A stretch of DNA of 64,000 nucleotides from an uncultured Lachnospiraceae bacterium (GTDB lineage Bacteria > Bacillota > Clostridia > Lachnospirales > Lachnospiraceae). Under the pieces are notes generated by a model that was given only the letters and a program-made list of their open reading frames with translations, was not told the DNA's origin and did no database searches. This document shows positions 44,224 to 53,370 of this stretch, piece after piece. The stretch covers positions 1-64,000 of the forward strand of contig CAOKOL010000009.1 of NCBI GenBank assembly GCA_948470335.1. The letters are read 5' to 3'. Numbering within the stretch: position 1 is the stretch's first letter; each line of letters starts with the position of its first letter. A program made the translations under genes and the position numbers.

Positions 44224-44406
44224 TTACACCTTTTGTAGTTTTCTTTCTTTCATTTCTTTTAAAAAGGCTCTTCCACCTTCATTATAGAAATTGATTCTTT
44301 CTTGTGTTGTCATATCTTTTGTAAGCTCATAGTGATATTCCCTAATCTTATGAATATCCTCAATCGTAAAATCAGGACTGATAATTGGTTTTGTAATCAT
44401 AATCAT
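44224..44406 (-). CDS. Putative antitoxin of the PIN toxin module
   Basis: 60 residues: ITKPIISPDFTIEDIHKIREY followed by a basic helical tail. Short charged proteins of this kind, found next to PIN proteins, act as antitoxins. The first ATG overlaps the toxin stop (ATGA, 4 bases), and a second ATG six bases on has better spacing to GTGAGG. In this module the toxin gene comes first, which is less usual than the antitoxin-first order. It is AT-rich compared with the neighbours. Confidence 0.7.
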   Translation of the reverse strand: MIMITKPIISPDFTIEDIHKIREYHYELTKDMTTQERINFYNEGGRAFLKEMKERKLQKV

Positions 44407-44879
44407 TCCTCACTTTCCAATAGCACAGAAGGATTCCATATCTCAATCATCTTGTATCCTTCTAAATTTGTAATTGCCCTTACCCCTCTAATTGTCTTTA
44501 CATTTACAATATGCTTAAAATTCCATGAAATAATGCAGTCACATTCATTTATAACTGCCGCCCCTATATGCTGACAATCATCGAAACTTTTTTGTGTCAG
44601 TATTCCCATATCAATAATTTTGTTTGCTACGTTTATTATATCTTCCGTAATATCAAATGTTGTAAACTGTATTTCATTCAAACTGTCAATAATCTGTGTT
44701 TTCTTTGGCTCTGAACAGTTCTCTATTTCTCTTAATGTCACTGTGGATAAATATACCTCATACTTTCCAGCCTTAAACATTTCCCACAACTGCTTTGTAT
44801 CCGCCATCTTTTCAGGCACATCCTCCTGCATCAAATGGCTGATAACCGATGTATCTAAGTATACCTTTAACTTCCGCAT
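44403..44879 (-). CDS. PIN-domain toxin (VapC-like ribonuclease)
   Basis: 158 residues. The acidic residues of the PIN fold are visible: the first D in VYLDTSVIS (about 9), E in TLREIEN (about 52), D in DDCQHIGAA and D in CDCIISWNFKHI. PIN toxins are Mg-dependent RNases that cut tRNA or rRNA. The gene is clearly AT-rich and stands in a small island with its antitoxin, flanked by transposase debris and a truncated ABC gene, which suggests transfer. The promoter is at 44922-44950. Confidence 0.85.
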   Translation of the reverse strand: MRKLKVYLDTSVISHLMQEDVPEKMADTKQLWEMFKAGKYEVYLSTVTLREIENCSEPKKTQIIDSLNEIQFTTFDITEDIINVANKIIDMGILTQKSFDDCQHIGAAVINECDCIISWNFKHIVNVKTIRGVRAITNLEGYKMIEIWNPSVLLESEE

Positions 44880-44921
44880 AGAGCATCACTCCTATTCCAG
44901 TTCCACAAATCAATTGTATAT

Positions 44922-44950
44922 ATTATACCGCTTTCTTCCCATTATTTCAA
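44922..44950 (-). promoter_or_regulatory. Promoter of the PIN toxin module
   Basis: On the minus strand TTGAAA (44945-44950), 17 bases, TATAAT (44922-44927). The -35 box lies exactly at the junction with the truncated ABC ATPase gene. Confidence 0.7.
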
Positions 44951-44951
44951 T

Positions 44952-45443
44952 CAGCACCGCAGTCCGGCCTCTCTGCTGTCAAAAAACGAAAAAGAAGATC
45001 TGGCCCTTTCGGCACTGAAAGAAGTGGGGATTTCACATCTTGCGGAAGAAGAATACACCACACTAAGCGGCGGCGAGCTTCAACTGGTTTTGCTGGCAAG
45101 AGCATTATGCCAGAACAGCGATATTCTGATTCTGGATGAGCCTGCCGCACATCTGGATATCCGGCACACCCACCGTATCATGAACCTTCTGTTTCGTTTT
45201 TCCAGTGAAAAAGGGAAAAGCGTCGTTATTTCCACCCATGATTTCAACCATCCGCTTCAATTTGAGGATATGGGGGCAAATGTAAAGATGGCGCTGATGG
45301 ATCACGGAAAGCTCAGCGGCGTAAGCTCTCCGAAATCATTGTTGTCCCCGAACAGCCTGGAACAGATGTATCAGGTCAAAAGCCGTATTGTCAAAGTAAG
45401 TGACAGCCCCGAACGGCATTTTATAGCTACATGGAGTGAATAG
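44952..45443 (+). pseudogene. 5'-truncated FecE/FepC-type ABC ATPase
   Basis: The reading frame holds only the C-terminal part (about 163 residues) of a siderophore/B12/metal-type ABC ATPase: ALKEVGISHL, signature LSGGELQLV, Walker B ILILDEPAAHLD and H-loop STHDF. The Walker A motif and the first 90-100 residues are missing. The frame is open upstream of 44952 but has no homologous sequence or sensible start. The break falls next to the PIN module promoter, so insertion or deletion there removed the 5' end and any permease gene. A start at GTG 45024 could still make a non-functional fragment. Confidence 0.85.
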
Positions 45444-45449
45444 AGCAAA

Positions 45450-46541
45450 ATGAGAAAAAGAATCGTAATCGTTTCCATAATTATGGCGGTATCTATATTC
45501 TGTAACGGCTGTTTTCATGGCAGGACAAAAACGGATCATGAGATAAAAGCCGGCGAACCGCTGGTGGACTGCGCCGGACGGGCTGTGGAAATCCCCCGCA
45601 AAAAGGATCGAATCGCATGTCTTTACGCATATACCGGCCATGTCGCAATCCTACTGCAATGTGAGGAAAAAATCGTTGCGGTTGTGGACGGCTTAAAACG
45701 CGACAATCTTATGCAGATGAAAATTCCCGGGCTGAATGAACTGTCGGCACCCTATAACAGCGGCGCCATCAATATTGAAGAACTGGCCGCAGCAAAACCT
45801 GACCTGATTTTTCTGCGCGCATCCAATCTGCAGGATGAGGGCGAACTGGAAAAACTGGATGGTCTGGCCATCCCCTATGTCGTCGTCGAATATGTGACCA
45901 TGGAAGATCAAAAGCAAAGCATCCGGATTATGGGGCAGGCTCTTGACAGACAGGATGAGGCCGAGGCCTATTTATCTTATTATGAGACGACCATTTCCAT
46001 GGTTCAGGAACGACTGGCAGCACTCCCGGAAGATCAGCGAAAAACCGTATACCATTCCGTGAATGAAGTGGTCCGCACAGATATGCCCGGCACCCTTTCT
46101 TATCAGGTGCTGGAGGCGGCCGGATGCAAAAATGTCGTGACTGCGGATCAGGAACTCAGAATTGACGGAGAAAAGGGGTATGCAAGCGTCGAACAGATCT
46201 ACCTGTGGGACCCCGATCTGATCCTCGTCAATGAACCCGGCGCATGGGAATATTTCCGCACGGATGCAAAATTTTCAGGACTGCGCGCCGTCAGGGAAGG
46301 CGCTGTCTATCAGTTGCCGGTGGGACTTTCCCGCTGGGCACACCCGGGATCGCTGGAATCGCCCCTTGCAGTACTGTATATTGCGTCCACACTGTATCCG
46401 GAATATTTCTCAGATATTGATATGACAGAAGAAATACGTGATTTTTACGATACCTTCTTTCACATTGCTTTAACAGAGGAAGATATCGGCAAAATTTTAA
46501 AGGGCGAGGGAATGAGAACCCCCAGAGAGGAGGAACATTAA
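45450..46541 (+). CDS. Metal/siderophore-type ABC substrate-binding lipoprotein
   Basis: 363 residues. A lipoprotein signal peptide ends in FCNGC (about residues 18-22). The mature part is a two-lobed TroA/BtuF-like (Peripla_BP_2) domain with the segments LVDCAGRAVEIP, NIEELAAAKPDLIFLR and VEQIYLWDPDLILV. It would capture a metal chelate, haem, cobalamin or similar outside the membrane. Its ATPase partner 6 bases upstream is truncated and no permease is present. The next gene overlaps by one base (TAATG). It may still work with another transporter. The ribosome site is weak, as expected for a coupled gene. Confidence 0.88.
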   Translation: MRKRIVIVSIIMAVSIFCNGCFHGRTKTDHEIKAGEPLVDCAGRAVEIPRKKDRIACLYAYTGHVAILLQCEEKIVAVVDGLKRDNLMQMKIPGLNELSAPYNSGAINIEELAAAKPDLIFLRASNLQDEGELEKLDGLAIPYVVVEYVTMEDQKQSIRIMGQALDRQDEAEAYLSYYETTISMVQERLAALPEDQRKTVYHSVNEVVRTDMPGTLSYQVLEAAGCKNVVTADQELRIDGEKGYASVEQIYLWDPDLILVNEPGAWEYFRTDAKFSGLRAVREGAVYQLPVGLSRWAHPGSLESPLAVLYIASTLYPEYFSDIDMTEEIRDFYDTFFHIALTEEDIGKILKGEGMRTPREEEH

Positions 46542-47254
46542 TGTATCGCTATTACCTTTCTTTTGATGACACTGACAATCCGGAAACACCCGGCACCGGC
46601 CATCTGCTGCAGGAATTTCTGGACAGACTGCCCTATGACTGCACATTTATTTCCAGACATCAGTTATTCGTACATCATGACGTACCCTATACGTCCCATA
46701 ACAGCGCAATGTGTGCCTTAATATCGGAAGATGCGGATTTTAACCGGCTGGTCAGCGACGCATCCGAATATTTGAAAGCACATTCCGCGGCAGGATCAGA
46801 TCCGGGGCTTTGCGCTGCGGACTGCCAGAAGCTTTCCCATCCGGAACGCGTAGTCGCATGGGGATACCGGGCAAAAAAAGAACTCCTGCAAAAGAACGAA
46901 GCCTACGCGCTTGCGGAGGAATGCCGCATTCATCTGAGTGAGCACGGCGGCGACGGACAGGGCGTCGTGGGCGCACTGGCGGCGGTGGGACTGCGTATTT
47001 CAGGCAATGACGGACGGGTGAAAGGCAAAAAACAGATACATAAAGACCGCCTGACTGTGGGCGAACTGCTGGAAATAACAGGCTTTGACAGAGTGTGTGC
47101 CTATGGCATCGGCCAACTGCAGGAACATGCGGTTGTCAGAACAGACAATCATTTTGTCAAAGCCATATATCAGAATTACTGCAGCACCATCCTGACCGTT
47201 TTTGATGAGGATTCATACCGGCTGCTGACCAAGGACCAGCTAAAATGTTATTAG
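46541..47254 (+). CDS. TiaS-like 'DDTD' protein linked to a binding lipoprotein
   Basis: 237 residues. It opens with YLSFDDTDNPETPGTGHL, very like the GIDDTD signature of archaeal TiaS (tRNA(Ile2) agmatinylcytidine synthetase), where the aspartates bind metal and ATP. Further parts are GGDGQGVVGALAAVGLR and VCAYGIGQLQEHAVVRTD. The C-terminal OB-fold and zinc ribbon of TiaS are absent. Bacteria normally use TilS for this tRNA, so a tRNA role is doubtful. The gene overlaps the metal-type binding lipoprotein by one base, with GAGAGGAGG in front, so the pair is a translational unit. The function is unknown; a kinase-like or ligase-like reaction on an imported ligand is possible. Confidence 0.75.
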   Translation: MYRYYLSFDDTDNPETPGTGHLLQEFLDRLPYDCTFISRHQLFVHHDVPYTSHNSAMCALISEDADFNRLVSDASEYLKAHSAAGSDPGLCAADCQKLSHPERVVAWGYRAKKELLQKNEAYALAEECRIHLSEHGGDGQGVVGALAAVGLRISGNDGRVKGKKQIHKDRLTVGELLEITGFDRVCAYGIGQLQEHAVVRTDNHFVKAIYQNYCSTILTVFDEDSYRLLTKDQLKCY

Positions 47255-47266
47255 AGGCGGGACGCT

Positions 47267-48163
47267 TTACGGCTTGCACACCCCGCAGGGCTCGTATCCG
47301 TCCTCTGTCAGTTGGTTCCGGGTCCCTTTATAATCTGTTCTGTGTTCTTCCTTGATCCGCTCTACGCTGCCGCAGTCAGGCAGATGGAACCGCATCGTAT
47401 TGGTATTGAGCACATAATCCGTCAGCTTTTGCCGGCCGCCGACTCCTGCCGCAACCGGCTGCGGCTCCCCAAGATTGCTGTTCCCGGTCGCATAGTCGAT
47501 CGCCACGCCGGGCTGTCTGTTATAGACAAAAACATTGAAGGAAACCCCTTCTCCGGCGTCCTCCACGGAATAGGCCTCCATCTGCACGCCGGCGGCCACC
47601 AGATTATCCCCTTCAAAGACGGGTGTCACCCGGTACATAACATGATATTCGGTCTCCTTCACATAATCGGCGACCTGATTTTCAAAAGGAAGCATTCCGT
47701 CTACATTCAGATAGCGGGTGCCGGTGATCAGATTCTTCTCATTGGCATTCTCGCCGGATAGCTGATAGCCGATCAGATGGCAGCGGTTGTAAAGATATTT
47801 TCCGTCCACAATATCATATTTCACCGTCTGCCAGCCGGAAGGCTTTACCTGGCCGATGGCTCCCCGTTCCTCCGTCGGCATCAGGTCAATTCCGATACAG
47901 GCCGAAGCCGGACCACACCGGCCCAGATCGTCCAGGTCGGAGTAATGTTCAAAAGATTCCGTGGTGATTTCATCTTTTGTGAATGTAGGGATATTATCAT
48001 TTACAACCGTATACGGTTCATCGCGGTTTTCATCCGATAAGACATATTCTATCGTTTCCGGCGAATACGCGGCGGGGGAAGTATTATCCGTATTTTTACA
48101 GCCGGATATGGAGAGTAATAAAGCTATGACAAATGGGAAAAGAAAATGTGTTTTAATCTTCAT
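47267..48163 (-). CDS. EndA-like DNA/RNA non-specific endonuclease lipoprotein
   Basis: 298 residues. A lipoprotein signal ends in ISGC. The catalytic domain resembles streptococcal EndA: CGPASACIGIDLMP, GWQTVKYD, and NRCHLIGYQLSGENANEKNL. Here NRCH replaces the DRGH motif of the family, with the His kept as general base and the Asn for metal. The C-terminal 50 residues (FHLPDCGSVERI...CGVCKP) form a separate cysteine-containing module often attached to nucleases. It is surface-exposed and may serve DNA degradation, nutrient use or competence. The start is the ATG at 48163, before the signal peptide; the ribosome site is unclear. Confidence 0.85.
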   Translation of the reverse strand: MKIKTHFLFPFVIALLLSISGCKNTDNTSPAAYSPETIEYVLSDENRDEPYTVVNDNIPTFTKDEITTESFEHYSDLDDLGRCGPASACIGIDLMPTEERGAIGQVKPSGWQTVKYDIVDGKYLYNRCHLIGYQLSGENANEKNLITGTRYLNVDGMLPFENQVADYVKETEYHVMYRVTPVFEGDNLVAAGVQMEAYSVEDAGEGVSFNVFVYNRQPGVAIDYATGNSNLGEPQPVAAGVGGRQKLTDYVLNTNTMRFHLPDCGSVERIKEEHRTDYKGTRNQLTEDGYEPCGVCKP

Positions 48164-48231
48164 GATATCGTTTTGTACTTCATACAATCTTGTTATGAGA
48201 TTGCAGCTCCTTTCGTAACATTTTCACGCCT

Positions 48232-48260
48232 ATTATAACACCCATTTTTCCTTCTTTCAA
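48232..48260 (-). promoter_or_regulatory. Promoter of the endA-like gene
   Basis: On the minus strand TTGAAA, 17 bases, TATAAT, about 70 bases before the start. Confidence 0.65.
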
Positions 48261-48265
48261 TCACC

Positions 48266-48317
48266 GGAAAAGCAGCGTTCCGAATCCCAAATCCTGTTTG
48301 AGATCAGAATGCTGCTT
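48266..48317 (-). terminator. Terminator of the ABC/FtsX operon
   Basis: AAGCAGCATTC...GGAACGCTGCTT on the minus strand (11 pairs, one G-U), followed by TTCC, 29 bases after the stop of the permease gene. Confidence 0.55.
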
Positions 48318-48345
48318 CTTTCAACTGCCGCTAAAAAGGATCTGC

Positions 48346-50685
48346 CTACCGCGCGCTGATCGTATCCACCACCGACATCCCCTTAATCTTCCTCATCGGC
48401 CCGATCACCGCCGCCACCGACGCCCCGGCCATAATCGCCGCAATCAGCGCCAGCAGGCCAAAAGGAACAGTCCAGCCATCTCCCCATCTTTCAGTAATCA
48501 GTTGTCCGTACAGAAACCGGTGCAGCGGAAGTCCAAAGGCCGTGCCCGCCGCCAGGCCGCAGATCATATAAGAAGCCGTTTCGGCAATCACCATCCGGTT
48601 CAGTTGGCGCGCGCTGGTTCCGATGGCCCGCATGGCCCCATACTGTCTAAGCCTCGCCGACACGCTCATGCCAATGGTATTGATAATGTTGAACGCCGCG
48701 ATCAGCCCGACGACTGCCAGAAATCCGTATACAAACAGTCCAAAGGAATAATAGACGGCTCTCACCTCGCTGTTGCTGGCCCTCTGATCGGAAAACTGAA
48801 ATTCCTCTCCTGCGGCGTTACGCACTTCCAGGACGGCGGCATCCGATTTGTCCTTTAACTGAATATCCAGAATCGTATAGCCGGACTCGCCCGTCAGACT
48901 GCGAAACATGGTTTCGGAGCAGATCACCGTACCATCCGCCGTCCCGCGGTCGAAAAGCACAGAGTCTAAAATACCGGCGATCCGGACTGTCCGCGGGCCA
49001 AGCGCCGTGGCCAGCGTCAGCTCATCTCCCGTTTTCGCCGAAAACCCGTCACCGTTTACCAGCAGAACCCCTTCCCCCTTTTCGGCATCCTCCAGACTTC
49101 CCTCCCGCATGTCATCCTTCGCCCAGCCAAACTGATACTGTTCATAGGAAATCAGATTCACCGTTTTTCCTTCCCCATTCAGTCCGGCGGGCAGGTCATA
49201 GGCAAAACTCCGGCCGAAAACACGTCGAACCGCAGGACTTTTTTCTAATTCATCCGCCAGCGCGTCCGGAATCCGGCAGGTATTTCCCGGACTGACAATC
49301 GCCACGTCAGGTGCGGAAGGACGCAGCGGCGTCAGCGCATGCCCCATAAAATCAATCCCTGTACTGAACCCAAGAAACAGAATCATGCTGAATCCAAAGG
49401 AACAGGTTAAAAGCAGCAGATTTTTCCGGCTGCCTGCCGCATGGTGGAAGCCCAGCGCAGCCTCGATCGGAAGCCATCCTGTCCCGGCGGAATGCCTGAC
49501 GGCAAATACGGTGCCGGCATTGCCGGAAACCGCCTCAAGGGGCGATACCCGGGAAGCTCTTTTGGCCGGAGAGCGGGCCGCGGCAAGAACGGTCAGCAGG
49601 CCGATCACACAGCCCGATGCCAGACCGATTCCGCTGATGCCAAAAACCGGCATTTCTCCGAAATAAGTAGGACTGACAAACCGCAGCAGACCGCACAATC
49701 CCCAGACAATCATCACGCTGGAGGCAAGCCCGGCAGGGATTGCGGTCACACACCAGGAAAGGGCCTCTGCCCGCACAAAGCGCCTCACCTGCCGGGGCGT
49801 GGCGCCAATACACCGGATCATGCCGAAAAATTCCGTTCTCTGCGCCACATTGCTGTTTAAACTGCCCAGTATCATCAGCATCCCGGAAAAAGCCACCAGC
49901 ACGGCCAGAATCGCCGCCGTCAGATAGAGCACCCTGATATAATTGTCTCCGCTTTGCAGCAAAAGCCCCATCAGCTTGGCATTTTCTCCTACACAGTCCT
50001 CAGGGATATTCAGATTGGCGCAGATCTCTCCGATTGCCCGCCGTATGCTGCCGCCGGGCCCAAAGGCCGTGTAACAGACAAAATCATCTTTCAGCGTGGC
50101 GGACCGGAACCGGGTCAGATAAGCGTCGGCATTCAAAAATATTCCGAACGCGCCGTATTTTTGCATATCCGGCGTATCCTCCACAAAACCGGAGATCTGA
50201 AAAGACATTTCTCCCTCCGGCGCCGACAAAGTGACCATATCGCCCACCGAAAGACCAAGCCGGTCATGGACACCTTCCGAGACCAGCGCCTCCTGATCCG
50301 TTCCCGGAAAAGAACCTTCAATTATGCGGGTCGCCGGATAGAGGGAGAGAAAAGCTTCGTCAAATCCACAGACTACCGTTTCCGTTTCTTCGATCCGATA
50401 CCCCTGATCCAGCCGATAGTTGACTGCGGCATATCTGCTGAGGGTTTCCACATCCGGCCTGGCGCTGATAATCCCGATCTGTTCTTCATTAAGCCCTTTA
50501 AAAGCGGCGTGCCACGCGCCGTCGGTCCTGATGGCCTGCAGCTTCTGGCTTTGCAGAAACATATCTGCCATACCAAATACCGCCGCAACCAGAAATGCCG
50601 AAAACAGAATACAGAGACGGGTCATACGGGTCTGTCTGCGGTGTACCTTTGCCGAGATCGGAATCAGGTCAAGATAACTTTTCAT
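48346..50685 (-). CDS. FtsX-family ABC permease (large, two-lobed)
   Basis: 779 residues. One N-terminal helix is followed by an extracellular domain, three FtsX helices (about 255-375), a second extracellular domain and three more FtsX helices (about 640-770), which is the duplicated MacB-like arrangement of Gram-positive efflux/antimicrobial-peptide transporters. The ATG at 50685 has GGGAGGG 7 bases upstream and overlaps the ATPase gene by 17 bases. It is the last gene of the four-gene operon regulator-kinase-ATPase-permease. The substrate is unknown; cell-envelope-active compounds are likely. Confidence 0.9.
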   Translation of the reverse strand: MKSYLDLIPISAKVHRRQTRMTRLCILFSAFLVAAVFGMADMFLQSQKLQAIRTDGAWHAAFKGLNEEQIGIISARPDVETLSRYAAVNYRLDQGYRIEETETVVCGFDEAFLSLYPATRIIEGSFPGTDQEALVSEGVHDRLGLSVGDMVTLSAPEGEMSFQISGFVEDTPDMQKYGAFGIFLNADAYLTRFRSATLKDDFVCYTAFGPGGSIRRAIGEICANLNIPEDCVGENAKLMGLLLQSGDNYIRVLYLTAAILAVLVAFSGMLMILGSLNSNVAQRTEFFGMIRCIGATPRQVRRFVRAEALSWCVTAIPAGLASSVMIVWGLCGLLRFVSPTYFGEMPVFGISGIGLASGCVIGLLTVLAAARSPAKRASRVSPLEAVSGNAGTVFAVRHSAGTGWLPIEAALGFHHAAGSRKNLLLLTCSFGFSMILFLGFSTGIDFMGHALTPLRPSAPDVAIVSPGNTCRIPDALADELEKSPAVRRVFGRSFAYDLPAGLNGEGKTVNLISYEQYQFGWAKDDMREGSLEDAEKGEGVLLVNGDGFSAKTGDELTLATALGPRTVRIAGILDSVLFDRGTADGTVICSETMFRSLTGESGYTILDIQLKDKSDAAVLEVRNAAGEEFQFSDQRASNSEVRAVYYSFGLFVYGFLAVVGLIAAFNIINTIGMSVSARLRQYGAMRAIGTSARQLNRMVIAETASYMICGLAAGTAFGLPLHRFLYGQLITERWGDGWTVPFGLLALIAAIMAGASVAAVIGPMRKIKGMSVVDTISAR

Positions 50686-51364
50686 TCGCATTCCCTCCCA
50701 AATCCGTCAATATACCGTCAGATACCCGCATAACCCGATCTACCGAAGCGGTAAGATTGGGATTATGGGTAATCATCAGAATCGTCTGCCGGTAACGGCG
50801 GGAAGCCTGGGTAAGCAGATCTATCACGTCCTGGCTGTTCTGGCTGTCCAGATTTCCGGTCGGCTCGTCGGCCAGAATCAGTTTTGGTCTGGTAACTAAC
50901 GCCCGTCCGATGGCGACACGCTGCTGCTGCCCGCCGGATAACTGCCCCGGCAGATGACGGCGGCGGGCGGAAAGCCCCAGCAGCTCCAGAATCTCATCAA
51001 TGACGCCGGGGTCCGGCTTCCGGTAATCCAGAAGCAGCGGAAACATAATGTTCTGCTCCACGTTCAGCTCTGTCACCAGTTGGAAAGACTGGAAGATAAA
51101 TCCGATATTGCGCCGCCTGAAAATCGTCCGTTCCTCTTCCTTCATCCCAAACAAGTCCTGACCGTCCACCCGGATTGTCCCGGAAGACGGCTCGTCCAGC
51201 GCGCCGATACAGTTTAACAGCGTACTTTTACCGGAACCGGACTCGCCGATTACGGCGGCAAATTCTCCTCTTTCCATCGTAAAAGACACGTCCTTTAAAG
51301 CCTCTGTCTTTGCTTCGCCTGTTCCGTAGGTTTTGCACAGATTGCGTACCTTTAAGATTTCCAT
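50669..51364 (-). CDS. MacB/LolD-type ABC ATPase
   Basis: 231 residues. Walker A is GESGSGKST, the signature LSGGQQQR, Walker [13 protein letters not shown] and H-loop TH. It is the energy partner of the permease at 48346. The ATG at 51364 is chosen (GGAGGTG 11 bases upstream); another ATG 18 bases earlier sits directly on the GAGGAA. Confidence 0.94.
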   Translation of the reverse strand: MEILKVRNLCKTYGTGEAKTEALKDVSFTMERGEFAAVIGESGSGKSTLLNCIGALDEPSSGTIRVDGQDLFGMKEEERTIFRRRNIGFIFQSFQLVTELNVEQNIMFPLLLDYRKPDPGVIDEILELLGLSARRRHLPGQLSGGQQQRVAIGRALVTRPKLILADEPTGNLDSQNSQDVIDLLTQASRRYRQTILMITHNPNLTASVDRVMRVSDGILTDLGGNANEKLS

Positions 51365-51439
51365 TCTTTTTCGCACCTCCATTTCCTCTTACGGTACCCA
51401 ATCATACCAGAGACAGCTTACGTTTCGGTGAATCTGAGC

Positions 51440-52669
51440 TTACAGTTCCGTAAGAAACGACATGGTAAATACAGCGCCCTGCCCCTGGCCGCTCTGTACG
51501 GCAAGGATACCGCCCTGCCCTTCTACGATGGATTTCGCAAGGGAAAGCCCCAGCCCGGTGCCCTGGGTGTCCAGGGAATGGGCGCTGCGGTAAAAACGTT
51601 TGAAAATATGATGAATATCCTCAGGGGCAATGCCCTGGCCGCTGTCGGCAACACAAATTCGAAGCATAACCGGCGTCTGCTCCCAGGAAATTTCGATCTG
51701 ATCTCCGGATTGGGTGTGATCCAACGCGTTTTTCACGATATTTTCCACCGCTTCTCCTGTCCATTCTCTGTCGCAGACCAGTGTCTGTTCCGGATTTCCT
51801 TTCAGCAAAATTTCTTTGCCCTCCCTCCCGGCTCTTACCGTCAGTTCGCAGACAGCGCCTGTGATCAGTTCTTTTACATTACAGCAATTCTTTTCAAAAG
51901 AAATATTTCCCGCGTCAAGCCGGGTGATTTTCAGCATGGAACGGATCAACTGTTCCATACGCTTTAAGGAGACTCCCATTTTAGCCGTAAACTGCCTGAT
52001 TGTCTCCGGATTGTCCGGTTCTTCTTCCATAATCTCCTGATACATGGCAAGCGCCGCCAGCGGCGTCTTCAACTGGTGAGAAATATCAGATATGGTACTT
52101 TTCATAAATTCCTTCGCGGCCCGCTCAGACTCATTCTTAGCCTGAAGCATGGTGGCAAGCTGTTCCACGGAAGAAAAAATCCGATAAATTCCCCCCTCTC
52201 TGTTCCGGGGCAGACGGCCGGTATAATCTCCGCTGATATAGGCTGTCAGCACAGCATCCGCCTGTTGATAAAGCGTTCTTCTCTTTCTGAAAAAACAGCC
52301 GGTTCCGATGGCAAGAAACAAAAACAACAGGACGCAGGCAACGGCCAGTTCCCGGAGCAGACGCTCCCAAACCTTTAAAAACAGCGCAGGCACACGAAAA
52401 TCCGTCCTGCTGCCGATCCCTGCCGCGGCAAGCAAAGCCCGCCCGCCGTCTCCGCCCTCCCGGCTGGTAAGCGCCCTGGCAATAACGTCTCCGGAAACGC
52501 CCTGGTTTAAAAGGGAAGAAGCCACAGCTTCCTCATGGGAGAGATACAGCGCTTTCAGATGATTCATCTGACCGATTCCAAGCATCAGGCCCGCGCAGGG
52601 CAGCATCAGGGCAAATATAAGCAAAAACAGGCAGAACCCTTTCACCTGCCGGTCATAATACAGACTCAT
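51440..52669 (-). CDS. Sensor histidine kinase of the ABC operon
   Basis: 409 residues. Two helices (about 12-32 and 110-132) enclose a short extracellular loop of about 75 residues. The H-box is ISDISHQLKTPLAAL, then N-box NALDHTQ, and G-boxes DSGQGI and GTGLGLSL. It autophosphorylates and passes phosphate to the response regulator immediately upstream. Its ATG overlaps the regulator's stop (ATGA). GAGGTG precedes. The short loop suggests it senses a membrane signal or relies on the transporter as sensor. Confidence 0.94.
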   Translation of the reverse strand: MSLYYDRQVKGFCLFLLIFALMLPCAGLMLGIGQMNHLKALYLSHEEAVASSLLNQGVSGDVIARALTSREGGDGGRALLAAAGIGSRTDFRVPALFLKVWERLLRELAVACVLLFLFLAIGTGCFFRKRRTLYQQADAVLTAYISGDYTGRLPRNREGGIYRIFSSVEQLATMLQAKNESERAAKEFMKSTISDISHQLKTPLAALAMYQEIMEEEPDNPETIRQFTAKMGVSLKRMEQLIRSMLKITRLDAGNISFEKNCCNVKELITGAVCELTVRAGREGKEILLKGNPEQTLVCDREWTGEAVENIVKNALDHTQSGDQIEISWEQTPVMLRICVADSGQGIAPEDIHHIFKRFYRSAHSLDTQGTGLGLSLAKSIVEGQGGILAVQSGQGQGAVFTMSFLTEL

Positions 52670-53370
52670 AAAGACACCTCTTTCTCCTTCCACCGGTAGC
52701 CAAACCCGCGGACGGTAAGCAGATGCTCCGGATGAGAAGGGTCCGCCTCCAGCTTCTCACGAAGCCGCCGCACATATACGGACACCGTATTGTCGTCCAC
52801 GTAACTGCCCTCATCGTCCCACAGTTCCCGCAGAATCGCCTCCCTGGTAACGACGCGGCCCGCGTTCCGGGACAGCAGACAGAGCAGACGGTATTCGGCG
52901 GCTGTCAGCTCTATGGCTTTTCCATTTAACGACACGCGGCTTGCGGACAGGTCGATCCGCAAATCTCCGCACAGAATCATATTTTCCCCTTTTCTGGCTG
53001 ATATCCCCGCGCGGCGCAGCAGCGCGCGGATTCGGGAACACAGCTCCCCCAGCCGAAACGGTTTGGTAATATAATCGTCGCCGCCGCAATCCAGCCCCCG
53101 AATCACGCTGACCTCCTCATCCGAAGCCGTCAGAAAAATAATCGGCGTGGAATCTCCCCGCTTTCTCACCGCTTCGCAGACCTCGTATCCCGTTCCGTCC
53201 GGCAGCGTCACATCCAAAAGCAGCAGATCATACCCGTCTCCTTTTCGCAGACAGCAAAGCGCCTCCTTTACCGTCCTGGCCAGTTCCCACTCAAATCCGC
53301 TTTTCCTTAACGCATATCCCAGGCCGTCCACAAGGCCCATATCATCTTCCAGCAGCAGTAATTTACTCAT
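52666..53370 (-). CDS. OmpR-family response regulator of the ABC operon
   Basis: 234 residues. The receiver domain has acidic residues EDD (about 8-10) and the phospho-aspartate in LLDVTLPDGTGYE (about 53), then TA and K (TKPFR). The C-terminal winged helix (about 130-230) ends in RGFGYRWKE. It likely controls the operon it starts. A candidate direct repeat lies upstream at 53433-53457. GGAGG lies 8 bases before the ATG. Confidence 0.95.
   Translation of the reverse strand: MSKLLLLEDDMGLVDGLGYALRKSGFEWELARTVKEALCCLRKGDGYDLLLLDVTLPDGTGYEVCEAVRKRGDSTPIIFLTASDEEVSVIRGLDCGGDDYITKPFRLGELCSRIRALLRRAGISARKGENMILCGDLRIDLSASRVSLNGKAIELTAAEYRLLCLLSRNAGRVVTREAILRELWDDEGSYVDDNTVSVYVRRLREKLEADPSHPEHLLTVRGFGYRWKEKEVSL

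Noticed and set aside
48164-48187. Short leader peptide overlapping the endA-like start
   Set aside because: A seven-codon frame ending in ATGA overlap exists, but no ribosome site at suitable distance.
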